Shown: positions 43,805 to 52,347 of the stretch, in pieces | Layout of the letters: the number at the start of each line of letters is the position of its first letter | Position numbering within the stretch: the stretch's first letter is position 1 | The notes under the pieces: generated by a model | Told to the model about the DNA's origin: nothing | The model's input: only the letters and a program-made list of their open reading frames with translations | Databases searched by the model: none | Position numbers and translations under genes: made by a program | Origin: Jejuia sp. UBA6058 | GTDB lineage: Bacteria; Bacteroidota; Bacteroidia; Flavobacteriales; Flavobacteriaceae | Direction: 5' to 3' | Assembly: GCA_002428965.1 (NCBI GenBank) | Contig: DIYI01000009.1 | Span: forward strand, 426,490 to 490,489 | DNA: 64,000 nucleotides

Positions 43805-46800
43805 TTAATTCTTAATGATTTTTCCTGATTTTAATCTCACATTACTTTCATCTTTTAGCACATAAATGTAAAGCCCTGAATTGAGAGATGAAACATCAAT
43901 GGTATTATTTTTTGAAGTGTGAGATTTTAAAACCAACTTCCCTTCAACAGTATATAACTCCAATTTCATAGTAGAATTATAACCTGCAATTGTTAAGGAG
44001 TTACTTGTTGGATTTGGGTACAATATGATTTTATCTTCGTAACTAATATCGTCAATACTTAAAGAGTTTGGATTTGGATCCATAGCCATGTACCAACCAC
44101 TACCGCGAGTTGATGCGTAGTATTTTCCCGGAACAGTGTAATCAATAGCTATATCGTTTACTCTATCAGATTGCCCATTTCCTTTATTGAATTTAATCCA
44201 TGTTTCTCCTGAATCTTTTGAGAGATAAGTGCCACCATTTCTTCTCCCTACTTGCACATTTGGTAATGTTGATAGCATAATGGTTTTAGTATCTAATTTA
44301 GAAACCTCTACCCTATTTACCCATGGATAATCAAATAATTTTGTCCAAGTGGCCATATTATCTTCACTAACCCAAAGCCCGCCATTATCGGCAGCCACGT
44401 TTTTGAAACCTGCGGTGATGTAAACCTTTCCATCTTCATCAAAATGTATATCATTAATACCTGAAGTTCCCGATATTGGAACTGTTGAAGCTACTTCACT
44501 CCAACTTGCACCACCATTTGTTGTTTTAAATAGTCCACCACCATTATCAATAACTGCAGCATATAGCGTATTAGAATCATTAGGATCAAAAGCTAATCTT
44601 GCAACGTCTAGAGAACTAGGTAAACCTGTGTTAATTTTACTCCATGTTACGCCACCATTTGAACTTTTATGTACACCCCAATCTTGACAACTATCGCCTA
44701 CCCATTCTAAGTCCTTAGAAGACCTTGGAACACAGAAATACATATTATTAGGGTTATTCTCATCAATTATTAAACTTAATTGGTGAATTGCTTGGTCTCC
44801 ACTACCTGCTGGTGCAGGTGCCCATGGCTGAGGTAACGGCGTTGAAATTGCAGACCAGCTAGCTCCAGCATTTGTAGTTTTATATAACTTACCGCGTCCT
44901 GTTTGCCTAAAAAACGTAGCGAACCACGTATATTTATCTGTTGGATGAATAGCAACTGAACTCACCGAATGTTCTTGACGAATACCTTTGTTATTAAAAA
45001 CTAAATGCATAACAGAACCACCTTGAGCTCCGGTTCTAACAGATTCGCCTTCATCATTGGTAATCCAAAGGCTATTCTCTCCTGAAGGACAAAATACTTT
45101 CCCTGGCCAAAGTGCAGACTGGTACAATCCATGTCCAGGTAAATTACTGTTTCCAGCTCCTACCCAACCATCTAGAGTGGAACCAGGTTCTCTTGCTTCT
45201 TCATCATCTATATCTACCCAAGTATTCCCTTTATCGTAAGACACAAAACCAATTTTTGCCAACTGGGTATATAGTACAGAGCCATCTGCATTAAAATGAA
45301 CAAAATTACAACCTTTACGCTCGTAATCATCTCTATTTAACCAATCGTTCTTGTATTTAAACGACACATTAGTTCCCATTGGATTATTGCGCTGTGTAAC
45401 CCAATATGCGTCGTCCGCTCCATTGTTCCATTTTTTACCATTTCTAAATGTAATAAACCAAGAGGCACCCCCATTTGTGGTTCTCCATATTTGACCCGGT
45501 TTAAAATTGTTTTTTGATGCATTTGAATAATCATTAACCAAATACACATTGTTCACATCATTAGGATCTACGGTTATGGTATTAAATCTTGTTGTAATCT
45601 CTGATGGCAGAACTGGATAAGCAATTTCGGCATCTTGCGAAGAGGCAAGTCCAAAATAATGAGCAATAGAACGATAATAATCTAGTTCCATAGTAGAATT
45701 ACCCTGAAAAAAACTTAAATCTATATGCAGATTACTACTTACATTAATCCAAGTTTCACCCTTATCGGTGCTTTTAAAAACACCGCCTTGATCATTCTCA
45801 ACAGACATTCCAGAAGGCGTAGATTTAGCCTTCCATGTTATATTACTTAAGGCATATAAGGTAACTTGATTTGTATTTGTATCATGGTGCATATCTAGAG
45901 ATCGAATCATATCATGATCTATACCATTAGATTTTAAATTCCAAGTAGCACCACTATCAGTACTTTTATAAAAACCATAGTTCGTACTGGCGTAAACTAT
46001 AGAATTATCAACAGGATCTACCAAAATACTTTCGAATTCTGCATTAGGGTTAATACCAGAATTTGAAAGTGCCCATGTTTGCCCTTTATTTGTACTTTTC
46101 CATAATCTACCATTCGCATTAGGATCTACGTAAGTTCCTTTAGGATCTGATTGTGGGTACAATAATCTCCCTAAATCTCTCATTCTACCGGCACCCAAAA
46201 ACCATACATTCTCATCTGTAGGGTCTACGCTAACACAGGCAAGATAATTTCCTCCAATTACACTTTGAAGCACTGTTTGCAATTCCCATGTTTTACCCTT
46301 ATCATTAGTTTTGTAAAGATTCCCTTTATTTTTTCCAGTAGAAAATCCAAAATTTTCATCTTGTCTAGAAAAATCCATTGAATAGGTTTCAAATGGTCCG
46401 CGCATGCTCGAATTGTAAGCTGGTGCATCCTCCATCATTGTAGTTTCGTAGGTAAAACCACGATCCGTAGACCTATATGAATTACCCATATTAGGACTTG
46501 TATAATGCGTATCCGGATCTGTTGGATGTGTAAAAAAACATCTATTATTCCCACTCATTCCTGGTCCAAATTGCGCCCATGTGATAGAAGGGTCCGAATC
46601 AATATCTTTTGTTTTTATATCCAAGAAAAAGCCAGAAGGTGGAACAATCTCCTCAACCAAAGCATCATCAAAATAATATTCCCCACCACCAGTAGCAGAT
46701 GGTCTAATAGTAAAAAGCACATAACCTCCAGTATCATCTCTATCTGGGGTTACTGTAGTTTCAAATAATTGCCAATCGCTAGATGTAGTGGCATTTCTTA

Positions 46801-47176
46801 TTCCATTAATATTAATTTGAATAAATTTAGCCCCATCGGAATAATGAAATTTTACATGGGTATCATTACCGCTTGCTGGCGTAACAACCTTATAATAAAT
46901 CGACACTTTATATTGCTTTCCAGCTTCCCAATTTATTATTCTTTTTGTGAATAAATTCCCCTTTTGTGTTGAAGTACTAAATGCCATATGAAAACCATAT
47001 TCGCCAGTTCTTTTAGAACTCATAGATCTTTCAAAGATTGGTAATGCTCCTCCATTTATAACGTCCCAATTATTCGATATTTCATCTTCAAATCCACTTG
47101 AGAAGACCTGAGCATTTAAAAAGGTAGTAAAAAAAATAGTTGCAATAGCAACTACTACAGAACAAAAATTTTTCAT
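43805..47176 (-). CDS. Large secreted Asp-box beta-propeller protein with CBM-like domain and T9SS tail
   Basis: A 1123-residue exported protein read from the ATG at 47176, which gives a clean signal peptide ending FLNAQ; an upstream start at 47227 would hide it. Residues 25-175 form a CBM4/9-like jelly roll (FSSGFEDEISNNWDV to YYFDDALVEE). Residues 190-1020 carry about twelve Asp-box turns (STDRGFTYE, STNKGQTWA, STDSGATWN, TTNGGASWF, SKDSGETWI). Residues 1040-1123 form a T9SS tail (LYPNPTSNSL, NSGLYIYVL). The propeller part is homologous to the whole 36942-39506 protein. Its activity is unknown; the tail puts it outside the cell. Confidence 0.75.
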   Translation of the reverse strand: MKNFCSVVVAIATIFFTTFLNAQVFSSGFEDEISNNWDVINGGALPIFERSMSSKRTGEYGFHMAFSTSTQKGNLFTKRIINWEAGKQYKVSIYYKVVTPASGNDTHVKFHYSDGAKFIQININGIRNATTSSDWQLFETTVTPDRDDTGGYVLFTIRPSATGGGEYYFDDALVEEIVPPSGFFLDIKTKDIDSDPSITWAQFGPGMSGNNRCFFTHPTDPDTHYTSPNMGNSYRSTDRGFTYETTMMEDAPAYNSSMRGPFETYSMDFSRQDENFGFSTGKNKGNLYKTNDKGKTWELQTVLQSVIGGNYLACVSVDPTDENVWFLGAGRMRDLGRLLYPQSDPKGTYVDPNANGRLWKSTNKGQTWALSNSGINPNAEFESILVDPVDNSIVYASTNYGFYKSTDSGATWNLKSNGIDHDMIRSLDMHHDTNTNQVTLYALSNITWKAKSTPSGMSVENDQGGVFKSTDKGETWINVSSNLHIDLSFFQGNSTMELDYYRSIAHYFGLASSQDAEIAYPVLPSEITTRFNTITVDPNDVNNVYLVNDYSNASKNNFKPGQIWRTTNGGASWFITFRNGKKWNNGADDAYWVTQRNNPMGTNVSFKYKNDWLNRDDYERKGCNFVHFNADGSVLYTQLAKIGFVSYDKGNTWVDIDDEEAREPGSTLDGWVGAGNSNLPGHGLYQSALWPGKVFCPSGENSLWITNDEGESVRTGAQGGSVMHLVFNNKGIRQEHSVSSVAIHPTDKYTWFATFFRQTGRGKLYKTTNAGASWSAISTPLPQPWAPAPAGSGDQAIHQLSLIIDENNPNNMYFCVPRSSKDLEWVGDSCQDWGVHKSSNGGVTWSKINTGLPSSLDVARLAFDPNDSNTLYAAVIDNGGGLFKTTNGGASWSEVASTVPISGTSGINDIHFDEDGKVYITAGFKNVAADNGGLWVSEDNMATWTKLFDYPWVNRVEVSKLDTKTIMLSTLPNVQVGRRNGGTYLSKDSGETWIKFNKGNGQSDRVNDIAIDYTVPGKYYASTRGSGWYMAMDPNPNSLSIDDISYEDKIILYPNPTSNSLTIAGYNSTMKLELYTVEGKLVLKSHTSKNNTIDVSSLNSGLYIYVLKDESNVRLKSGKIIKN

Positions 47177-47416
47177 ATCAAAATTGTAATTTAGAGAGAC
47201 TAACTTTTGTTTGAGACTCAAAACCACCCTTTGGTTGTAAAGTGAAGTCTCAGAATATATCTTTCATCTCAATTAACCTAACAAAATTAGGAATACAATA
47301 AAGAATTAAACTTCTGATATGTTTTTCGTTTTGTTACAAATGATTTTACATCGTCTATATTTAGTTTTTTAAGCCTGTGTTCTAATAATTTTTAATGAGA
47401 AACTTATTTTCTAGCA

Positions 47417-50400
47417 TCAATCAAATATTTTGGTTGATTTATCTTTATTTTCCAATTTCAATTTTTTAATATAATCTCTGGGAAGCATACCAAATTGCTT
47501 TTTGAAGCACTGAGAAAAATAGGAAGATGTGTTAAAGCCTGTCATATACATGATTTCTTTCACGGGATAGTTATTTTGTTCTAATAATTGAACGGCGCGC
47601 TTCAATCTAATATTTCTAATAAAAGCACTTGAGGACAGCCCAGTCAATTCTTTAATTTTTATAAAAACATGGCTTCTACTGAGTCCTAATTCATTTACCA
47701 AAAGTTCTACATTAAAATCTGTATTCATCATATGTTTTTCTACTATCGCTATGGCGCGTTGTAAAAATGTTTCGTCCATTGATGTTACAGTAACCTCTTC
47801 GGGGGTTAAAACAACTTCTCTATTAAATTTTCTTCTTAATTCTTCTCTAAATTTTAAAATATTTTCAAGTTTCAATCTCAGGAGGTTTAAATCAAATGGC
47901 TTTTTAACATAACCATCAGCACCAATTCTCAAACCTTCTAATTCACTTTCTTTAGACGTTTTGGCGGTAAGCATAATTATAGGAATATGACTTGTTTGAC
48001 TATTCCCTTTCAAAATATTGCAGAATTCAATACCATCTATATTTGGCATAATAAGGTCTGTAATTATTATGTTCGGCAAATGAGTATCTACCATTTCTAA
48101 ACCTTCTTTACCATCACTAGCTTCTAATATTTTAAATGACTGCTTAAAAGCGCTCTTAATTAAAGTTCGTATGTCTTTATTATCATCAACAATTAGAAGC
48201 ATTGGCAATTTTGAACGCTTTTTCTCAAACTTAGAATCTTCAATTTCATCGTTCATATCAATTGCAATAGCTTCGGATTCCGAGGTTCGAATTAAATAAT
48301 CACTTTCATTTTTTTCTTTAATGCTTATTTCATTAACCCCTTCATAGGCATCTCTTTTACTTGGAAGACTTACTAGGAAGTTAATGATATCCTCACTTTC
48401 TTTTCTTACTTTGATCGATCCGCGATGTAAATCAATAAGACTTTTTGTAAACGCCAAACCTATACCAGTGCCTTTTTGGGAAGTACCGTTTTCCTTAGAT
48501 TTCGAATAAAATCTCTCAAAAATATTGTTTACTTCATCTTCTGTAATTGAACTACCAGAATTTTTAACTTCAATTATCACGCGGTCCGAATTTTTAGCAG
48601 CAGCGGTGTTCTGTTTTGAAATCTTGACTAATATCTTTCCTCCATTTGGTGTGAATTTAAAAGCATTGGAAAGTAGGTTTTTTAATATTTTTTCGATGGC
48701 ATCATGATCAAACCATGTTTTAATTATTTTATGCTTTGAAGTAATACTAAAATTGATATTCTTATTGTGAGCCACAAACTGAAATGGTTGACCAATATCT
48801 TCAATAAACTTAATAATATCACCTCTTCTCACTACTAAGTGCATTTTGCCTTGATTAATTTTTCTAAAGTCTAGTAGTTGATTTACCAACTTTAACAAAT
48901 AATCTACATTTTTGCCCATTATACTCGTTTGCTCCTTTAGCTCAGGGTGTTTTTTCAATTCATCAAACTCTTGAATAAATTGAAGAGGACCTTTTATTAA
49001 AGTTAACGGCGTTCTTAATTCATGAGAAATATTTGTAAAAAACTGTAGTTTGGCTTGTTGCAACTCTTCCTGCTTAGACTTATTTATATGCTCCAGCTCA
49101 AATTGGTGTTTTTTAGTGGTTCTTATAATGGTATATCGCCTGAAAGCGAGAAGTAGTAGAAGCGTTATTATTCCATACAAAACATAAGCAATATTTGTTC
49201 GCCAAAAGGGATATGCTACTTTAATATCTATACTAATTGGAGTATCATCCCATACATCATCACCATTTGAAGATTTAACTAAGAATGTATAATTTCCTGG
49301 TGGTATATTGGTGTAATTCGCTAATCGCTTGTTAGCATTTGTAAAAATCCAATCCTCATCATATCCAAGCAATTGGTAAGAAAATCTATTTTTTAAAGGC
49401 GTACCGTACTGTAAACTGGTAAATTCAAAAGCAAAACTATTTTGATTATGGTTTAAGGAAATATTATGGGTATAACCAATAGTCTTATCTAATAATATGT
49501 TTCCTTCATACTTCTTTCCAGTTTCAACTTTTTTATTGAATAAAGAAAAATTAGTAACCAATGTTTCAGGAGCCAGATCGTCCGTTTTTATCATTTCTGG
49601 TAAAAAAACATTTAACCCATTTACACCACCAAATATCAAAGACCCGTCATTTAATTTTGTAGCCGTTAACTCTTGAAATTCATTATCCTGTAAGCCATCA
49701 TTCATATTATAGTTCACAAAAGATTCAGTTTCAAGATTAAATTTAGAAAGACCACTATTTGTAGAAAGCCAAAGATTTTTATTATTATCCTCTAATATTG
49801 ATTTCACAACATTATTAGGTAAACCTTCATTTAACCCAAAGCGGGTAAATTTACCCTTTTCTTTATTTTTTGCAGGAATATATTTATTAAGTCCACCGCC
49901 AAAAGTGCCAATAAAAAGATCTCCCGTTGAAGCTTCATATATGGGCATTACATAGTTATTGCTTAAGGAGTAATTGTTATTCGTTTCATTTCTGTAAACA
50001 CTAAATTTTGGTTTATTCTTCGTTCTTTCATTTACAGATAACATTGAAATTCCATTTTCTGTGCCAATCCAAATATTCTTATCATCATCTTCATAAATAT
50101 TTCTAATGATATTCCCAGAAATACTAAAATCATTATCCACTTGATTAATAAACCGGCTTATTTTTAAATCTTCATTTTCAGTCTCAATTAATCTATAAAG
50201 TCCACCATTGTATGTACCAACCCAAATTATATTCTGGCTATCTTGGTAAATAGAAAAAACAGAGCCTTTTGTAGGTAGCAATCTGTAAATATTAACATCT
50301 TTATTCTTTTGAATATTCTCTAAATCTAAAGCATATATTCCCATTTTATCTCCATTGCCTAAAAGCAGTAAACTTTTTGATTTAAGCTTAACTTCATTCA

Positions 50401-51646
50401 TAGCATAAACCTTACTTATTTTTTCAAATTTTCTAAAACGATTAAACTGGTTATTCTCAATATCCTTTTTGGTAAGTAGATTCAAACCTCCTCCTTCAGT
50501 ACCAATCCATAAGTTATCATAACTATCTTGATGAATTGAACGTATTTTGTCATAACTCAAACTGCCAGCTGTCGAGTTATGCCTGACGTGTTGAAATTTC
50601 TTTTTTCTTGGATTAAGCTTATTAATTCCACCACCATTTGTTCCAATCCAGATAATTCCAGAACGATCTTCGTAAAGTACATTTATAATATTTTTACTTA
50701 TACTTTCGGGATCAACGGGGTCGTATTTAAATTGATTTGAGATTTCTGTTTTCCCATCTTCACCCAACTCGTAATAATGCAAACCAGTGCTAGTTCCCAA
50801 CCAAACTTTACCTTTATTGATTAGAAAATCTTTTACTTTTAAACCCAATATTTTCGGATCAGGTTCATTGCGTCGATTTTTGCTTATTTTAAAAAGACCT
50901 TGGTTTGTACCAATAAATAAATCTCCATTATCAGCTTCCTTAATACCAAAAATATTTCCGATAAAATCTTTGTCAAAATCTATTCTATTTAATTCATAAT
51001 CCCCATTACTATTTTTAATGACCTCATAAATTGATCCTGAACCTATAGCATATATATTACCCTTAGAATCCTCATACACTTCACTAATTGGTGTGATTTT
51101 TTCGGTAAGAACATGTTGAAAATTATAATTATCAGGGGATTGTTCTAAATTCAAGATATTAAGACCTTCATTTGTACCAATCCATAAAAGATTACTCTTA
51201 TCTCTGAAAACACATTTAATGACATCACTGTCTATCGAATTTTCTTGAAGCGGATTATTCCTGAAGGTTATAAATTTTTCTTGTTTAGGATCAAATCTAT
51301 TTAATCCGCCGCCAGTTGTACCAATCCAAAGAATATCCTCTTTACCGCCAGCTATACAAAAAATGATATTACTACTTATGCTTTGACTGTCGTTATCTGA
51401 AGGTAAATACTTTTTGAAACTATAGCCATCATACCTATTCAGACCATCATAGGTACCAAACCACATAAAACCTCTATTATCCTGATAAATACAGTTAATA
51501 TCATTCTGTGACAAACCGTCTTTTGTACCTATATGTTCAAACCCAACATTAATGGTTTGACAAACAAGACATCTAGAACCTAAGATTAAAAAAATTACAA
51601 ATAATACAATGTTTGATAAGAACCTTACTTTACAGTTATTTTTCAT
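47417..51646 (-). CDS. Hybrid two-component system sensor/regulator (HTCS) with Reg_prop propeller
   Basis: A 1409-residue membrane sensor read from the ATG at 51646. Order: signal/anchor; about fourteen two-component-regulator propeller repeats (35-690, for example GFMWFGTYDGLNRYDGYSF and NLWIGTEGGGLN); Y_Y_Y domain (about 720-800); membrane helix near 825; histidine kinase with His near 874 (ISHELRTPLTL); ATPase domain (about 960-1060); receiver with phospho-acceptor Asp near 1195 (IIITDLIMPNIDG); AraC-type DNA-binding domain (about 1290-1390). Such sensors bind glycan fragments in the periplasm and switch on the matching locus. It lies at the right end of the island and points into it. Confidence 0.9.
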   Translation of the reverse strand: MKNNCKVRFLSNIVLFVIFLILGSRCLVCQTINVGFEHIGTKDGLSQNDINCIYQDNRGFMWFGTYDGLNRYDGYSFKKYLPSDNDSQSISSNIIFCIAGGKEDILWIGTTGGGLNRFDPKQEKFITFRNNPLQENSIDSDVIKCVFRDKSNLLWIGTNEGLNILNLEQSPDNYNFQHVLTEKITPISEVYEDSKGNIYAIGSGSIYEVIKNSNGDYELNRIDFDKDFIGNIFGIKEADNGDLFIGTNQGLFKISKNRRNEPDPKILGLKVKDFLINKGKVWLGTSTGLHYYELGEDGKTEISNQFKYDPVDPESISKNIINVLYEDRSGIIWIGTNGGGINKLNPRKKKFQHVRHNSTAGSLSYDKIRSIHQDSYDNLWIGTEGGGLNLLTKKDIENNQFNRFRKFEKISKVYAMNEVKLKSKSLLLLGNGDKMGIYALDLENIQKNKDVNIYRLLPTKGSVFSIYQDSQNIIWVGTYNGGLYRLIETENEDLKISRFINQVDNDFSISGNIIRNIYEDDDKNIWIGTENGISMLSVNERTKNKPKFSVYRNETNNNYSLSNNYVMPIYEASTGDLFIGTFGGGLNKYIPAKNKEKGKFTRFGLNEGLPNNVVKSILEDNNKNLWLSTNSGLSKFNLETESFVNYNMNDGLQDNEFQELTATKLNDGSLIFGGVNGLNVFLPEMIKTDDLAPETLVTNFSLFNKKVETGKKYEGNILLDKTIGYTHNISLNHNQNSFAFEFTSLQYGTPLKNRFSYQLLGYDEDWIFTNANKRLANYTNIPPGNYTFLVKSSNGDDVWDDTPISIDIKVAYPFWRTNIAYVLYGIITLLLLLAFRRYTIIRTTKKHQFELEHINKSKQEELQQAKLQFFTNISHELRTPLTLIKGPLQFIQEFDELKKHPELKEQTSIMGKNVDYLLKLVNQLLDFRKINQGKMHLVVRRGDIIKFIEDIGQPFQFVAHNKNINFSITSKHKIIKTWFDHDAIEKILKNLLSNAFKFTPNGGKILVKISKQNTAAAKNSDRVIIEVKNSGSSITEDEVNNIFERFYSKSKENGTSQKGTGIGLAFTKSLIDLHRGSIKVRKESEDIINFLVSLPSKRDAYEGVNEISIKEKNESDYLIRTSESEAIAIDMNDEIEDSKFEKKRSKLPMLLIVDDNKDIRTLIKSAFKQSFKILEASDGKEGLEMVDTHLPNIIITDLIMPNIDGIEFCNILKGNSQTSHIPIIMLTAKTSKESELEGLRIGADGYVKKPFDLNLLRLKLENILKFREELRRKFNREVVLTPEEVTVTSMDETFLQRAIAIVEKHMMNTDFNVELLVNELGLSRSHVFIKIKELTGLSSSAFIRNIRLKRAVQLLEQNNYPVKEIMYMTGFNTSSYFSQCFKKQFGMLPRDYIKKLKLENKDKSTKIFD

Positions 51647-52027
51647 TTCCAAACTTTAAATGATTACAAAGTTAACGATTACAATTTCAAAAAATAGAGC
51701 ATTAATTGGTATGAATTGAATTGATTAAAATACGCCGGATTCGACTACGTCCGAATCCACTCGCAATAGTCAAAAATAATGCTACAATCTCAAATATGCT
51801 CTTGAACACTCAATAGTATATAAGTGTAAACAAGTTCAATTTCAAATTAAAAAATACATCTACTGTATGTAGAGAGATCCTAGTATACTTACAAGTGTAA
51901 AAGTACAAGCTACTGGAGGGAACTGAACTTTATTAAAAACAAGGTAGCAGTTTTTATATACTGATTATTTAATACCAATTAAATTCAAACGACATCAATT
52001 CGAATTACGCCATGAAAAAGCGCAAAA
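51647..52027. other. Gene-free right end of the island
   Basis: About 380 bases without a supported gene. GGATTCG (51737-51743) and CGAATCC (51752-51758) form a 7-bp hairpin with an 8-base loop. I found no trace of a recombinase gene. The apparent frame across the tRNA at 51995-52183 is not a protein. Confidence 0.55.
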
Positions 52028-52047
52028 TGTTGTACCTATGTTGTACC
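52028..52047. repeat. 20-bp direct repeat, right copy
   Basis: tgttgtacctatgttgtacc, identical to 6529-6548 and in the same orientation, 61 bases past the 3' end of the intact tRNA-Leu. A chance perfect 20-base match at both ends of one tRNA-bounded segment is unlikely. Confidence 0.65.
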
Positions 52048-52076
52048 CGAGTAAAAATAAGGCTAGTTTTAAAAGA

Positions 52077-52106
52077 AAAAAGTCGGAGATAAATCTCCGA
52101 CTTTTT
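52077..52106 (-). terminator. Terminator of tRNA-Leu
   Basis: AAAAAGTCGGAGAT (52077-52090) and its perfect complement (52093-52106) form a 14-bp stem with a 2-base loop directly past the tRNA 3' end; the minus-strand copy is followed by further T-rich sequence. Confidence 0.85.
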
Positions 52107-52107
52107 G

Positions 52108-52189
52108 TGCGGGTGGGGAGACTCGAACTCCCACACCTCGCGGCACCAGATCCTAAGTCTGGCGTGTCTACCAATTCCACCACACCCGC
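52108..52189 (-). tRNA. tRNA-Leu(UAG), intact
   Basis: This 82-base tRNA folds fully: acceptor GCGGGTG/CACCCGC, D arm GGTGGAATTGGTAGAC, anticodon stem CCAGA/TCTGG with loop CTTAGGA (anticodon UAG), a long class-II variable arm (TGCCGCGAGGTG) and T arm GGGAG-TTCGAGT-CTCCC, ending in discriminator A with no encoded CCA. It reads CUN leucine codons. The DNA just upstream, between it and the broken 5' half, has no promoter motif, so it appears to be transcribed from the promoter at 52274-52303. Confidence 0.95.
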
Positions 52190-52224
52190 TTTTTGAAAAT
52201 TTTTTAGACTTTTTCTTGTCTAAG

Positions 52225-52239
52225 TCCTAAGTCTAGCGT
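52225..52239. repeat. Right attachment core (anticodon-arm repeat)
   Basis: tcctaagtctagcgt, 14 of 15 bases identical to 6418-6432. It is the inner end of the 5' tRNA half, where that half stops matching a tRNA. Confidence 0.7.
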
Positions 52240-52263
52240 GTCTACCAATTCCACCACGCCCGC
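52225..52263 (-). pseudogene. 5' half of a split tRNA-Leu(UAG)
   Basis: On the minus strand: acceptor strand GCGGGCG, complete D arm, 5' anticodon stem CTAGA and loop CTTAGGA, then the match ends. Its acceptor strand complements CGCCCGC of the 3' half at 6375, and its second anticodon-stem base (T) matches the A in the 3' half, where the intact tRNA has C-G. The two halves therefore come from one gene distinct from the intact copy. A TTAGAC/GTCTAA hairpin follows directly. Confidence 0.85.
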
Positions 52264-52273
52264 AAAAGGACTG

Positions 52274-52303
52274 CAAATATAATCAATACTTTGAAATTGC
52301 AAA
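52274..52303 (-). promoter_or_regulatory. tRNA-Leu promoter, -33 TTTG and -7 TATATTTG
   Basis: On the minus strand, TTTG (52303-52300), an 18-base spacer and TATATTTG (52281-52274) fit the Bacteroidota housekeeping consensus exactly. Transcription would begin near 52268, a few bases before the broken 5' tRNA half, and run through the intact tRNA to the terminator. Confidence 0.75.
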
Positions 52304-52347
52304 TACTTACAGTATAAAAATCATATTAAAGTAAAAATTGAACAGCA

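Larger units (their letters stand above)
6418..52239. mobile_element. Putative tRNA-Leu-integrated genomic island carrying the sulfated-galactan locus
   Basis: The island is about 45.8 kb, bounded by direct 15-bp cores inside the two halves of one tRNA-Leu(UAG) gene. It has a perfect 20-bp direct repeat inside each end and an intact tRNA-Leu(UAG) at its right end. It carries 24 protein genes, almost all secreted enzymes, binding proteins or their regulators, while the genes to the right are ordinary household genes. No integrase, relaxase or conjugation gene is visible, so it is probably immobile now. Two related carbohydrate-active genes lie just outside the left core, so functional and physical borders do not fully coincide. 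Confidence 0.65.

Noticed and set aside
51737..51758. Hairpin ggattcg/cgaatcc as a further tRNA or attachment fragment
   Set aside because: It is a simple 7-bp palindrome without neighbouring tRNA features, so no role can be supported.
51995..52183. A 62-codon open frame across the tRNA-Leu
   Set aside because: The frame is the tRNA gene itself read as protein plus flanking terminator; such frames recur wherever this tRNA occurs.
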